Assembly: GCF_046156265.1 (NCBI RefSeq)
Contig: NZ_JAWDIR010000002.1
Span: 1-64,000 of the forward strand
DNA: 64,000 nt
Direction of reading: 5' to 3'
Source: CAMDHY01 sp046156265
Lineage (GTDB): Bacteria; Pseudomonadota; Alphaproteobacteria; Rhizobiales; Segnochrobactraceae
The notes under the pieces are model-generated. The model was not told where the DNA came from and ran no database searches. It saw nothing but the letters and a program-made list of their open reading frames with translations. Made by a program: the position numbers and the translations under genes. This document shows, in pieces, positions 8,526 to 18,141 of the stretch. Each line of letters begins with the position of its first letter. Position 1 is the first letter of the stretch.

Positions 8526-9374
8526 CTAGTCCGCGCCGATCACCTCATTTCCCCTCGGGCGCATCGTCCAGCCGCGGGCGAGGCGACGGCGGGCTTCCCA
8601 GTAGGGGCGAACGAGTTCGTGGGCGAGGAAGTCCGACGCGGCGGGAGGTGCGCCGGGCCGCACGGACGCAGCGTCGTGGCCGGCTCCGGACCACGTGGCG
8701 TACAAGGCGGCGTCGAGAGGGTTTTCCAGCGGGATGCGGCGGCGCTGCTCGTCGCCGAGATCGGCCGCCGTCAGGGGTCGCCAGTCGACAGTGCGCGCCC
8801 AGGCGGCCTCGTCGTTGACGCGCTTGGCCCGCGCCGGCACGCCGAGCGCCGGGGCGACGGCGGCGATCAGGTCGTCGCAGCGGCGGTAGTCGCCGACGAA
8901 CCAGAAGCCGGAAAGCGCCTCGCAGAGACGTCGCCACTTCTCGGCCACCGGCATGAGGAGAAGCCGCGCGGGCGACACTTCCAGCCAGCGCGACAGCAGG
9001 AAGTGCGCCATCGGATCGCGCTGCAGGGCCCGGTAGTAGAGGGCGAAGGAAAAGGGCCGCGCGCCGGAGGCGAGGTACCGCATCATCTTGAAGTTGTAGT
9101 AGGAGACCTGGAAACTCAGCGGATCGCGCAGGAGGACGCTGCGGCGGATGTCGCGGCCTTCAAAGCGCGCCTCGATCGAGCGGGCGAGGTGGTGGCCGGA
9201 GAGCGCCCGGATGCCGTCCGGCGGCGGCATCTTCGAGACGCCGCCGCGGCCGGGATGGCGCGGCAAGAAGAAGGCGCCCGCCGGCATGTGCGCCGCGAGA
9301 TGCACCTCGATCGTGCGACCCGCACACTTCGGCACGTGCAGGAGGATGTGGAGCGGGGACGGCGAATCCGACAT
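8526..9374 (-). CDS. Sulfotransferase-family protein
   Basis: A 282-residue protein resembling PAPS-dependent sulfotransferases. The N-terminal LLHVPKCAGRTI matches the 5'-phosphosulfate-binding loop, and SVLLRDPLSFQVSYYNF matches the 3'-phosphate-binding region with Arg-Asp-Pro. The central part FWFVGDYRRCDDLI and an SGAG segment also fit the family. The acceptor could be a lipid, glycan or other exported molecule and cannot be inferred. It stands alone downstream of the transporter operon on the same strand. Confidence 0.7.
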   Translation of the reverse strand: MSDSPSPLHILLHVPKCAGRTIEVHLAAHMPAGAFFLPRHPGRGGVSKMPPPDGIRALSGHHLARSIEARFEGRDIRRSVLLRDPLSFQVSYYNFKMMRYLASGARPFSFALYYRALQRDPMAHFLLSRWLEVSPARLLLMPVAEKWRRLCEALSGFWFVGDYRRCDDLIAAVAPALGVPARAKRVNDEAAWARTVDWRPLTAADLGDEQRRRIPLENPLDAALYATWSGAGHDAASVRPGAPPAASDFLAHELVRPYWEARRRLARGWTMRPRGNEVIGAD

Positions 9375-9476
9375 GGGCCGAGGCTAGCGGAGGTGGGCGG
9401 CGGTGGCCATCCGGGGCGAGCCCTTCGCACCCCGGCAGCTCTTCCCTCCGCGAGGTATCGCCGGGAGAAGGGACGC

Positions 9477-10721
9477 TCACCCCACCGGGCGGGTGTCGTC
9501 GATGACCTTGCCGTCGTTGGCGAGCGTGCCGGCGGGGACGGGTTCGGCGGTGCCGGAGAGCTTGGTGACGTCGCGGAGCGTCGCCGCCACGGCCTCGGCG
9601 AGGGTCGCGCCGGCCTCGCCGTCGACGGCCGCCTCGAAGCGCAGCGTCATGGTGTCCTGCTCGTCGGCGCGCCCGACGACGAGGCGGGCGCGGCGGACCT
9701 CCGGGTGACGCTTGACCACCTGGTCGACCTGCGCCGGGTCGACGAACATGCCCTTCACCTTGGTGCGCTGGTCGGCGCGGCCCATCCAGCCTTCGAGGCG
9801 CAAGTTGGTGCGCCCGCACGGGCTCGGCCCCGGCAGCAGCGCCGACAGGTCGCCGGTGCCGAAGCGGACGAGCGGGTAGGCCGGCGACATCCGTGTCACC
9901 ACCACCTCGCCGACCTCCCCCGGGGCGACCGGATCGCCGGTGCCGGGGCGGACGATCTCGAGGATGATGTCCTCGTTGACGACGAGGCCCGACCGGCCGC
10001 TCGTCTCGAAGGCGAGGATGCCGAGTTCGGCGGTGGCGTAGGCCTGGAAGGCCGCGATGCCACGGCGGGCGAACTCGGCGGAAAGGCTCTTCGGCAGCGC
10101 CGCCCCGGAGACGACGGCGCGGACGATCGAGGACATGTCGCGGCCGAGCTCCTCGCCCTTGTCGAGCAGCACTTTCAGGAAATCCGGGGTGCCGCAGTAG
10201 GCGACGGGCTTCAGGGCGGCGATGGCGTCGAGCTGCGCCTCGGTGTTGCCGACGCCGGCGGGGATGACGGCGCAGCCGAGCGCGCGGGCCGCCTCGTCGA
10301 GAATGAAGCCGCCCGGCGTCAGGTGATAGGCGAAGGCATTGTGGACGATGTCGCCCTTGCGGATGCCGGCGGCATAGAGCGCGCGGGCGCCGCCCCACGG
10401 ATCGGGTCCCGGCCCCTGCGGCTCGAAGATCGGACCGGGCGACAGGAACAGGCGCCCCCACAGCCCAGGATCGGGCACGGCGAGGCCGCCGAAGGGCGGG
10501 TGCGCCCGCTGGCGCTCGACCAGGGTCGACTTGCGCGTCACCGGCAGGCGGGCGAGCGCCGCGCGGTCGCGGATGGAGGCGAGGTCATGGCCGGCGAGGA
10601 TCTCGGCCCAGCCGGGCGCCGCCACGACGGCCTCGGCGAGCTGCGCCGGCAGCTGCGCGAACAGATCCGCCTCGCGGACGGCTGGGTCCTGCGTCTCGCG
10701 GTCGTCGAAGGGGCGGCTCAT
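9477..10721 (-). CDS. Phenylacetate-CoA ligase-like protein with altered P-loop, last gene of the Liv-type operon
   Basis: A 414-residue member of the PaaK-like adenylate-forming family. GTGDLSALLPG, LRLEGWMGRADQRTKVKGMFVDP and the C-terminal small domain are recognisable. Where PaaK enzymes carry the Ser/Thr-Gly-Thr-Thr-Gly phosphate loop, this protein reads LFLSPGPIFEPQGPGPD, so the usual ATP loop is replaced. The start at 10721 overlaps the stop of livF (ATGA). Its place in the transporter operon suggests activation, binding or sensing of the imported acid. Whether it is catalytic is uncertain. Confidence 0.8.
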   Translation of the reverse strand: MSRPFDDRETQDPAVREADLFAQLPAQLAEAVVAAPGWAEILAGHDLASIRDRAALARLPVTRKSTLVERQRAHPPFGGLAVPDPGLWGRLFLSPGPIFEPQGPGPDPWGGARALYAAGIRKGDIVHNAFAYHLTPGGFILDEAARALGCAVIPAGVGNTEAQLDAIAALKPVAYCGTPDFLKVLLDKGEELGRDMSSIVRAVVSGAALPKSLSAEFARRGIAAFQAYATAELGILAFETSGRSGLVVNEDIILEIVRPGTGDPVAPGEVGEVVVTRMSPAYPLVRFGTGDLSALLPGPSPCGRTNLRLEGWMGRADQRTKVKGMFVDPAQVDQVVKRHPEVRRARLVVGRADEQDTMTLRFEAAVDGEAGATLAEAVAATLRDVTKLSGTAEPVPAGTLANDGKVIDDTRPVG

Positions 10722-11596
10722 GACAGCCACCGCTTGCGCCGCTTGTAGTGCTTGACGTCGCGGAAGGACTTCCGCCCCTCGCCGCCGACGCCGAGATAGA
10801 ACTCGCGGACGTCCTCGTTGGCCGACAGCGCGCTCGCCGGGCCGTCCATGACGACGCGGCCGTTCTCCAGGATGTAGCCGTGGGTGGCGTAGCGCAGCGC
10901 GACGTTGGTGTTCTGCTCGGCGAGCAGGAAGGAGACGCCTTCATCGGCGTTCAGCCGGTGGACGATCTCGAAGATCTCCTCGACGAGCTGCGGCGCGAGA
11001 CCCATCGACGGCTCGTCGAGCAGGATCATCTTCGGCCGCGACATCAGCGCCCGGCCGATGGCGCACATCTGCTGCTCGCCGCCCGACGTGTAGCCGGCCT
11101 GCGAGGCGCGGCGGACCTTCAGGCGCGGGAAGTAGGTGTAGACGAGCTCGAGGTCGCGTTTGATCGCGGCGCCGCCGTCGCGGCGGGTGTAGGCGCCGGT
11201 GAGGAGATTCTCCTCGATGGACAGGTGGCCGAAACAGTGGCGGCCCTCCATCACCTGGATGCAGCCGCGCCGGACGAGGGCGTTCGGCGACAACGCCTCC
11301 ACCGCCTCGCCGCGGAAGACAATCGAGCCCTTCGTCACGGCGCCGCGCTCGGCGCCGAGAAGGTTGGAGATCGCCTTCAGCGTCGTCGTCTTGCCGGCGC
11401 CGTTGGCGCCAAGGAGCGCCACGACGCCGCCTTCGGGAACGGTGAGCGAGACGCCCTTCAGCACCAGGATGACGTGGTCGTAGATCACCTCGATGTTGTT
11501 CACCGAGAGGATCGGCACCGCGGCGGCCGCGGCGGCGGGGATGCTTGCCGCGGCGGGGGCTTGCCCCGCCGCTGCCGTTGCGGACGTCTCGCTCAC
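10718..11596 (-). CDS. livF: Branched-chain amino acid-type ABC transporter ATP-binding protein (LivF-like)
   Basis: A 292-residue ATPase with Walker A GANGAGKTTT, signature SGGEQQM, Walker B MILLDEP and the switch region LAEQN typical of LivF. The GTG at 11596 overlaps the stop of the upstream binding-protein gene (GTGA). This gives an unusual Ala-rich N-terminal tail of about 30 residues before the ATPase core (VPILSVNNIEVIYD). It is one of the two cytoplasmic ATPases of the transporter encoded by this operon. Confidence 0.9.
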   Translation of the reverse strand: MSETSATAAAGQAPAAASIPAAAAAAVPILSVNNIEVIYDHVILVLKGVSLTVPEGGVVALLGANGAGKTTTLKAISNLLGAERGAVTKGSIVFRGEAVEALSPNALVRRGCIQVMEGRHCFGHLSIEENLLTGAYTRRDGGAAIKRDLELVYTYFPRLKVRRASQAGYTSGGEQQMCAIGRALMSRPKMILLDEPSMGLAPQLVEEIFEIVHRLNADEGVSFLLAEQNTNVALRYATHGYILENGRVVMDGPASALSANEDVREFYLGVGGEGRKSFRDVKHYKRRKRWLS

Positions 11597-12909
11597 GAGC
11601 ACGGCTCGGCGCGGGCCGGCCAGGGCTGGTTCTTCGAGACATAGTCCGCCGCAGAGGCCTCGAGCAGCGGCTCGACAACGTCGGTCATCGGCGGGAACCA
11701 GTCGCTCACCCGCTGCCAGGTGGTGCCGTCCCACTGCTGCACATAGACGTCGTGGTGGCCGGAGTGATTGGCACAGGAGAGCTTGATCGGCGTCATGAAG
11801 CCGTCGAGGCCGATCTCCTTCAGCCGCTCGGCGGAGATCTCCAGCGTCTCCATGCCCTTGCGGACATCCTCGGCGGTGACGTCGGCCTTCCCGGTAATGG
11901 TCTGGGCGTTGCGGATCGCCTCCGCCATCAGCACCGAGTTGTAGACGCCGCGATTGTAGAGGTTCTCACCGAACTTCGAGGCATCGACCTTCGACGTCCC
12001 CTTGTCGACGACGTGGGTCTTGATGTCCTGCAGCGCCGGATAGTCGGGGCCGACGCCGTTGAAGTTGAGCGTCTTGTAGCCGACGGCGCCGGCACCGGCC
12101 GGGCGCGCGTCGTCCTCGCCGCCCGCCCACCAGACGCCGATGAACTTGTCCATCGGGTAGCGGATCTTCGCAGCCTCCTTGACGGCGGTGGGGTTCATGG
12201 CGCCCCAGCCCCACATCACCATGTAGTCCGGCTTGTCGCGGCGCACGTTCAGCCACTGCGAGGACTGGTTCTGCATCTCCTGCGCCGGCACCGGGTACTG
12301 CAGGAGTTCGAAGCCGTACTTGGTGGCGAGGTCCTGGAGAAGCGGGATCGGCTCGCGGCCATAGCCGGCGTCGAGGAAGATGTAGCCGATCTTCTTGCCC
12401 TTGAGGTTGTCGAGCCCGCCCTCCTGCTCGCCGATGTACTTGATGACGGCGGAGGCGCCGTCCCAGTAGGTCATCGGCGGGTTGAACACCCACGGGAAGG
12501 TCTCGCCCTCGGCGGCGGCCGACAGGCCGTAGGCCATCGACAGCACCGGGATGTGGTCGACGTTCGCCTTCGGGATGACGGCGAGCGTGATTCCGGTGGA
12601 CCAGGGGTTCATGAACAAGGGCTTCTTGCCCTTCACCGCCTCGTAGCACTCCACGCCCTTCTGCGTGTCGTAGCCGGTCTCGCACTCCTCGATGACGATC
12701 TTGACGCCGCCGATGCCGCCGTCGCGCTCGTTCAGCATCTGCAGGTAGTCGTTCATGCCGTTGGCGATCGGGATGCCGGAATTGGCGAACGGCCCGGTGC
12801 GATAGGTGAGAAGCGGGATGTAGAGCCCCTCGGCGAAGGCCGGCGCCGCGGCGAACGCCGCCATCGCGCCGGCGAGCACCGTGGCCGTCAGGGTGCGCTT
12901 CAGTGTCAT
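11593..12909 (-). CDS. ABC transporter substrate-binding protein (LivJ/K-type, periplasmic)
   Basis: A 438-residue exported receptor. A signal peptide (MTLKRTLTATVLAGAMAAFA, cleavage after AFA near residue 26) is followed by a two-lobed type-I periplasmic binding fold (YIPLLTYRTGPFANSG, then GYIFLDAGYGREP). It is longer than amino-acid LivK proteins and belongs to the subgroup found with acyl-CoA ligases. The ligand is therefore more likely an aromatic or other organic acid than a branched amino acid, which is inference from neighbours. Confidence 0.88.
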   Translation of the reverse strand: MTLKRTLTATVLAGAMAAFAAAPAFAEGLYIPLLTYRTGPFANSGIPIANGMNDYLQMLNERDGGIGGVKIVIEECETGYDTQKGVECYEAVKGKKPLFMNPWSTGITLAVIPKANVDHIPVLSMAYGLSAAAEGETFPWVFNPPMTYWDGASAVIKYIGEQEGGLDNLKGKKIGYIFLDAGYGREPIPLLQDLATKYGFELLQYPVPAQEMQNQSSQWLNVRRDKPDYMVMWGWGAMNPTAVKEAAKIRYPMDKFIGVWWAGGEDDARPAGAGAVGYKTLNFNGVGPDYPALQDIKTHVVDKGTSKVDASKFGENLYNRGVYNSVLMAEAIRNAQTITGKADVTAEDVRKGMETLEISAERLKEIGLDGFMTPIKLSCANHSGHHDVYVQQWDGTTWQRVSDWFPPMTDVVEPLLEASAADYVSKNQPWPARAEPCS

Positions 12910-13000
12910 GCTCGTGCCTCCCTCGTCGGTTTGCCGGGGCGGATGCCGCCGGCCGTCTCCTCCGCGCGGGGTCTCCGCCCCGTCGCAATCTCCGGCCGCC

Positions 13001-14077
13001 CTAGTAGGGGAACGGCCACGTCCTCAGCTTCTGCTTGCCCACCTGCCAGAGCCGCGCGAGGCCGTGCGGCTCGAGGATCAGGAAGACGATGATCAGTGCC
13101 CCGATGATCATGTAGGTGAGATGCTGCACGGCATCGGCTGCCACGTCGATGCCGAAGGTGCGCGGGGCGGCGCGGATCAGCACCGGCAGGATGAAGATGA
13201 AGGCGGCGCCGAAGAACGAGCCGACGAGGCTGCCGAGGCCGCCGATGATCGTCATGAACAGGATCAGGAACGACAGGTTGATCGAGAACGACGACGGCTC
13301 CGCCGCGCCGAGCCAGAAGAACACCATCATCGCACCGGCGACGCCGAGATAGAACGACGACACCGCGAACGCCGTGAGCTTTGCCCGGAGCGGGCGTACG
13401 CCGATCAGCTCGGCGGCGATGTCCATGTCGCGGATCATCATCCACGAGCGGCCGATGCGGCCGTGAACGAGGTTGGAGGCAATCCACGTCAGCAGCGCGA
13501 CGAGGCCGAGGACGGCGAAGTAGCGCGCCTCCGGCGTGGCCGACGGCCCGGTGAGGACGAGGCCGAAGCCCGTGCGGCCGGGCACCTCGATCGCCCCCGA
13601 CGCGTTGGAATTGTAGAGCCAGGGGATGCGGATGAAGCACCACTCGAGGAAGAACTGCGCGGCGAGCGTCGCCACCGCCAGATAGAACCCCTTGATGCGC
13701 AGCGACGGCAGCCCGAAGACGATGCCGATCGCCGCCGAGACGAGGCCCGAGGCGAGCACCAGGATCAGGATGTTGGTGTCCGGGAAGTAGGTCGTCAGCT
13801 TGTAGCAGGCATAGGCCCCCGCCCCCATGAAGCCGCCGGCGCCGAGCGACAGCTGGCCGGCATAGCCGGTGAGGATGTTCAGCCCGATCGTCGCCAGCGC
13901 CATGATCAGGAACGGGATCATGATGGTGTTGAGGAAGAAGTCGTCGCCGAGCAGCGGCACCAGCACGACGGCCACGAGCACGATCACGCCGAGCCCGATC
14001 CGGTCCTGCAGGATCGGGAACACCGCCATGTCGGCGCGGTAGCTCGTCTTGAACTGGCCGGCCTCGCGATAGAACAC
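13001..14077 (-). CDS. livM: Branched-chain amino acid-type ABC transporter permease (LivM-like)
   Basis: A 358-residue inner-membrane permease with about ten hydrophobic segments, the LivM hallmark GYAGQLSLGAGGFMGAGAY, and GLPSLRIKGFYLAVATLAA in the middle. The C-terminus has GGLGSLVGSFFGAAFIFILP, typical of the family. It forms the translocation pore with LivH. It lies between livH (13 bp) and the binding-protein gene (91 bp) on the same strand. Confidence 0.92.
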   Translation of the reverse strand: MFYREAGQFKTSYRADMAVFPILQDRIGLGVIVLVAVVLVPLLGDDFFLNTIMIPFLIMALATIGLNILTGYAGQLSLGAGGFMGAGAYACYKLTTYFPDTNILILVLASGLVSAAIGIVFGLPSLRIKGFYLAVATLAAQFFLEWCFIRIPWLYNSNASGAIEVPGRTGFGLVLTGPSATPEARYFAVLGLVALLTWIASNLVHGRIGRSWMMIRDMDIAAELIGVRPLRAKLTAFAVSSFYLGVAGAMMVFFWLGAAEPSSFSINLSFLILFMTIIGGLGSLVGSFFGAAFIFILPVLIRAAPRTFGIDVAADAVQHLTYMIIGALIIVFLILEPHGLARLWQVGKQKLRTWPFPY

Positions 14078-14090
14078 TGATGCGTTCTCC

Positions 14091-15047
14091 TCAGACCCGT
14101 TCGATGATGCGCTCGCCGAACAGCCCCTGCGGGCGGAACAGCAGGAAGACGAGGGCGATGACGTAGGCGAGCCAGCTCTCGATGCCGCCGCCGATAAGCG
14201 GGCCCCAGTAGATCTCGCCGAGCTTCTCGCCGATGCCGATGATCAGGCCGCCGACGATGGCGCCGGGGATCGAGGTGAAGCCGCCGAGGATCAGCACCGG
14301 CAGCGCCTTGAGCGCGATGATCTGCAGGGCGAACGACACGTCGGAGCGGGCGCCCCACATGATGCCGGTGGCGAGCGCGACGACGCCGGCGGTGAACCAG
14401 ACGATCACCCAGATCTGCTCGAGCGAGATGCCGACCGACAGCGCCGCCTGGTGGTCGTCGGCGACCGCCCGCAGCGCCCGGCCGATGCGCGTCTTGTGGA
14501 AGAAGATGCCGATGCCGACCACCATGACGATGGCAATCGCCGCTGCGGCAATGTCGATCTCCTGGAAGAAGACGACGCCGCCGAACACCTCCCACTCGCG
14601 CATGCCGGTCGGCAGCCCGAGCGCCTCGGTGATCATCACCTTCGGCTCGCCGCCGAAGACGAACTCGCCGAGGCCGATGAGGAAATAGGTGAGCCCGATC
14701 GTCGCCATGAACAGGATGATGTCGGGTTGGTTGACCAGCGGCCTGAGCACCAGCCGCTCCACCGCGACCGCGAGCACGAACATCACGACGAGCGTCAGCG
14801 CCAGCGCCACCCAAGCCGGCATTCCGAGCGCATAGAGCCCGACCAGCGTCAGCGCCGCGAACACCACCATGATGCCTTGCGCGAAGTTGAAGATGCCGGA
14901 CGCCTTGAAGATCAGCACGAAGCCGAGCGCGATCAGGGCATAGAGGACGCCGCCGACGAAGCCGTCCCAAAGCACCTGCAGCAGGAAGTCGGGCGCCGAC
15001 ACCATGTCGACGAAGGGCTGCACCAGCACGGCCCAGAGAACGTCCAT
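14091..15047 (-). CDS. livH: Branched-chain amino acid-type ABC transporter permease (LivH-like)
   Basis: A 318-residue permease with the LivH pattern: GFVGGVLYALIALGFVLIFK followed by a segment with NFAQG, then the FHKTRIGRALRAVADDHQAA cytoplasmic loop and a C-terminal PQGLFGERI end. Multiple membrane helices are evident. It is the second pore subunit, partner of the livM product, and sits directly between livG and livM. Confidence 0.92.
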   Translation of the reverse strand: MDVLWAVLVQPFVDMVSAPDFLLQVLWDGFVGGVLYALIALGFVLIFKASGIFNFAQGIMVVFAALTLVGLYALGMPAWVALALTLVVMFVLAVAVERLVLRPLVNQPDIILFMATIGLTYFLIGLGEFVFGGEPKVMITEALGLPTGMREWEVFGGVVFFQEIDIAAAAIAIVMVVGIGIFFHKTRIGRALRAVADDHQAALSVGISLEQIWVIVWFTAGVVALATGIMWGARSDVSFALQIIALKALPVLILGGFTSIPGAIVGGLIIGIGEKLGEIYWGPLIGGGIESWLAYVIALVFLLFRPQGLFGERIIERV

Positions 15048-15069
15048 CAGCCCTGCCCCCCGCGCGCCA

Positions 15070-15885
15070 TCAGTGCGGCACTCCGAGATAGGCGTCGATG
15101 ACGTCCTGGTTCTTCTGCACCTCTTCCGGCGGGCCGTCGGCGATCTTGACGCCGTAGTCGAGCACGACGACGCGGTCGGAGAGGTCCATGACGACGCCCA
15201 TGTCGTGCTCGATCAGGGCGATCGTCGTGCCCCACAGCCGGTTCACGTCGAGGATGTAGCGGGACATGTCCTCCTTCTCCTCGAGGTTCATGCCGGCCAT
15301 CGGCTCGTCGAGGAGTAGGAGTTCCGGCTCCATGGCGAGGGCGCGGGCGAGCTCGACGCGCTTCTGCAGTCCGTAGGGCAGCTTGCCGACCGGCGTCTTG
15401 CGGATCGCCTCGATCTCCAGGAAGTCGATGATCTCCTCCACCGCCCGCCGGTTCTCGATCTCCTCGCTGAGCGCCGGTCCGTAGCGCAGGCACTGCCAGA
15501 GGAAGCCGCGCTTCATCTTGAGCGTCCGGCCGGCCATGATGTTGTCGAGGGTCGTCATGCCCTTGAACAGGGCGACGTTCTGGAAGGTGCGGGCGATGCC
15601 CTGGCTCGCGGCATCATAGGGGCGCATGCGCCGGCGCACCGTGCCCTTGTAGGTGATGGTGCCCTGCTGGGGGTGGTAGAAGCCGTTGATGACGTTGAGC
15701 ATCGACGTCTTGCCGGCGCCGTTCGGGCCGATGATGGCGCGGATCTCGCCCTTGCGGACGTCGAACGACACGTCGTTGATCGCTCGCACGCCGCCGAACG
15801 ACAGCGTCACCCCCTCGAGCGCCAGCAGCGGCGGGGCGCCCGCGTCCGTCGCGGCGGCGCGGATGGTGGTGACGGCCGCCGTCAC
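15070..15885 (-). CDS. livG: Branched-chain amino acid-type ABC transporter ATP-binding protein (LivG-like)
   Basis: A 271-residue ATPase with Walker A GPNGAGKTSMLN, the LivG-specific signature LPYGLQKRVELARAL in place of LSGGQ, and Walker B LLLLDEPMAG. The C-terminus DGPPEEVQKNQDVIDAYLG is typical of LivG. Its ATG overlaps the stop of the preceding long-chain acyl-CoA ligase gene (ATGA), tying ligase and transporter into one transcript. Confidence 0.92.
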   Translation of the reverse strand: MTAAVTTIRAAATDAGAPPLLALEGVTLSFGGVRAINDVSFDVRKGEIRAIIGPNGAGKTSMLNVINGFYHPQQGTITYKGTVRRRMRPYDAASQGIARTFQNVALFKGMTTLDNIMAGRTLKMKRGFLWQCLRYGPALSEEIENRRAVEEIIDFLEIEAIRKTPVGKLPYGLQKRVELARALAMEPELLLLDEPMAGMNLEEKEDMSRYILDVNRLWGTTIALIEHDMGVVMDLSDRVVVLDYGVKIADGPPEEVQKNQDVIDAYLGVPH

Positions 15886-17870
15886 TCGGCCGCCTCGCTA
15901 AGCGCCGGCGCCGGGCCGGCGTGGGGGGTCATGTCGCGGATCGACACCGTCGCCTCGATGGCGCCGCGGCGACCATCCTCGAAGGTCACCTCGGTGCGCA
16001 CGTGGCGCTCGGTCGAACCGTCATAGAGTGCCTCGATCAAGGGGGCGTAGCGGTCGGCGATGAAGCCGCGGCGGACCTTCTGGGTGCGCGTCAGCTCGCC
16101 GTCGTCGGCATCGAGTTCCTTGTGGAGGACGAGGAAGCGGCGGATCTGCGCGCCCGCCATCGCCGGCTCGGCGGCGAGGTCGCGGTTCACCTGGTCGACG
16201 GCCTGTTCCAGGAGGTCGATGACGCGCGGGTGGGCGGCGAGCTCCTGATAGCTCGCATAGGAGATGTCGGCGCGCTCGGCCCAGTCGCCGACGGCGGTGA
16301 GGTCGATGTTGAGCATGACGGTGACGAAGCCGCGCCCGTCGCCGAAGGCCACCGCCTCGCGGATGGTCGGGAAGAACTTCAGCTTGTTCTCGATATATTT
16401 CGGCGCAAACAGCGTGGCGTCGGCGAGGCGGCCGACGTCGCGGGCGCGGTCGATGATCTTGAGGTGGCCGTCCGGCGTGAAGAAGCCGGCGTCGCCGGTC
16501 TTGACGAAGCCGTCCGGCGTCATCGTCTCGGCGGTGCGGTCCTCGTCGCGGAAGTAGCCGAGGAACATGCCGGGGCTCTTGAACTGCACCTCGCCGTCGT
16601 CGGCGATGCGAAGCGCGACGTTGGGCGCCGGCGGCCCGACGGTGTCGGAGCGGATGTCGCCGTCGGCCTGGCAAGTGACGTAGAGGAAGGCTTCCGTCTG
16701 GCCGTAGAGCTGCTTGAGGTTGAGCCCGAGGCCACGCCAGAAGGCGAACAGGTCCGGCCCGATCGCCTCGCCGGCGGTGTAGGCGACGCGGATGCGGCTG
16801 AAGCCGAGCACGTTCTTCAGCGGCCCGTAGACGAGGAACTCACCGAGCGCATAGGCGAGACGGCCCGTGAGCGGCACCGGCCGGCCGTCGAGGATCGCCG
16901 CGCCGTGGCGGCGGGCGACAGCGAGGAAATGGCGCACCATCGCCCGCTTCAGCCGCGAGGCGTCCTCCATGCGGATGGTGACGCGGGTGAGCAGCCCCTC
17001 GAAGACGCGCGGCGGCGCGAAGTAGAAGCTCGGCCCGATCTCGCGCAGGTCCTGCGTCACCGTCTCCGCGCTCTCCGGACAGGCGATGCAGAAGCCGGCG
17101 ACCAGCGCCTGGGCGTAGTTGAGATAGTGATCGCCGACCCAGGCGAGCGGCAGGTAGGCGAGCACCTCGTCGCGGTCGGTGAGCTTGTCGAAGGCGACCG
17201 TGTCGCGCGCCGCGGCCACGCAGCCGCCGGCCGACAGCATGACGCCCTTCGAGCGCCCGGTGGTACCGGAGGTGTAGAGAATGACGGAGACGTCGTCCGG
17301 CGAGCCGGCGCGGACACGCGCGGCCCAGTGGTCCGCGAGCCCGGGGTCGGCCGTCATCGCGGCGCGACCCTCGTCCTGGATCTCGGTGAAGGCGTGCAGG
17401 CGGTCGCGCCCGTAGTCGCTGAGGCCGCGCGGTTCGTCATAGACGAGGAACTTGAGCTTCGGCGTTTCCCCGGCGACCTGGATCAGCTTGTCGACCTGCT
17501 CCTGGTCCTGGCAGACGGCGGCGACCACCTCGGCGTGGGACAGCACGTAGGCGATCTCGTCGGCGACGGAATCGGCATAAACTGGCACCGGCACGGCGCC
17601 GAGCGACTGCACGGCGAGCATCGACCAGTAGAGCCGCGGCCGGTTCGCCCCGACGATCGCGACAGCGTCGCCCGGCCCGATGCCGCGGCGCTCGAAGCCG
17701 AGCGCGGCGGCGCGCACCTCGGCGAGTACCTCTGCCCACGTCCACGTCTGCCAGATGCCGAGATGCTTCTCGCGCATCGCCGGCCGGCCGCCACGCTCCG
17801 CGGCGTGACGCAGCAAGAGCTTGGGAAAAGTGTCCTCGCGTGCAGGCGCGGCCTCGACCGCTCCAGCCAT
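15882..17870 (-). CDS. Long-chain-type acyl-CoA synthetase (AMP-binding), first gene of the Liv-type operon
   Basis: A 662-residue adenylate-forming ligase of the long form (FadD15/FAA1-like). It has the P-loop VILYTSGTTGRSKGVMLSAG, LPLAWVGDHYLNYAQAL, the core QLYGQTEAFLYVTC, VKTGDAGFFTPDGHLKIIDR and the C-terminal LTRTQKVRRGFI. It has the extra residues that distinguish this group from short acetyl-CoA synthetases. It lies first in the operon, so its transcription starts in the 17871-18141 region shared with the divergent patatin gene. It probably activates the acid imported by the transporter, which is inference. Confidence 0.88.
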   Translation of the reverse strand: MAGAVEAAPAREDTFPKLLLRHAAERGGRPAMREKHLGIWQTWTWAEVLAEVRAAALGFERRGIGPGDAVAIVGANRPRLYWSMLAVQSLGAVPVPVYADSVADEIAYVLSHAEVVAAVCQDQEQVDKLIQVAGETPKLKFLVYDEPRGLSDYGRDRLHAFTEIQDEGRAAMTADPGLADHWAARVRAGSPDDVSVILYTSGTTGRSKGVMLSAGGCVAAARDTVAFDKLTDRDEVLAYLPLAWVGDHYLNYAQALVAGFCIACPESAETVTQDLREIGPSFYFAPPRVFEGLLTRVTIRMEDASRLKRAMVRHFLAVARRHGAAILDGRPVPLTGRLAYALGEFLVYGPLKNVLGFSRIRVAYTAGEAIGPDLFAFWRGLGLNLKQLYGQTEAFLYVTCQADGDIRSDTVGPPAPNVALRIADDGEVQFKSPGMFLGYFRDEDRTAETMTPDGFVKTGDAGFFTPDGHLKIIDRARDVGRLADATLFAPKYIENKLKFFPTIREAVAFGDGRGFVTVMLNIDLTAVGDWAERADISYASYQELAAHPRVIDLLEQAVDQVNRDLAAEPAMAGAQIRRFLVLHKELDADDGELTRTQKVRRGFIADRYAPLIEALYDGSTERHVRTEVTFEDGRRGAIEATVSIRDMTPHAGPAPALSEAAE

Positions 17871-18141
17871 CGGCGTTCCCGTTTCCTCTGGGGCGCCAGC
17901 CTCTGACGGGCCGGTCGCGCAGGTGGCGGAGCCACCCCTTTGTCCGGAGCTAAGCCGACGCTCCCCGTCGAATCAAGCCCGACCGCACCACCTTGAACCA
18001 ATTGACGAGCCTGCCGCACCGCACGTCTTGATGTTGCATTGCGAAGGCCGTAAGCGGGACGGCAGGGGTGCGGGGGCGTGCTCGGGGTCGCGTGCCTACG
18101 CCGTGATCCGGCGCCGGGCACCATAGGCAAGGGGACGTCAC

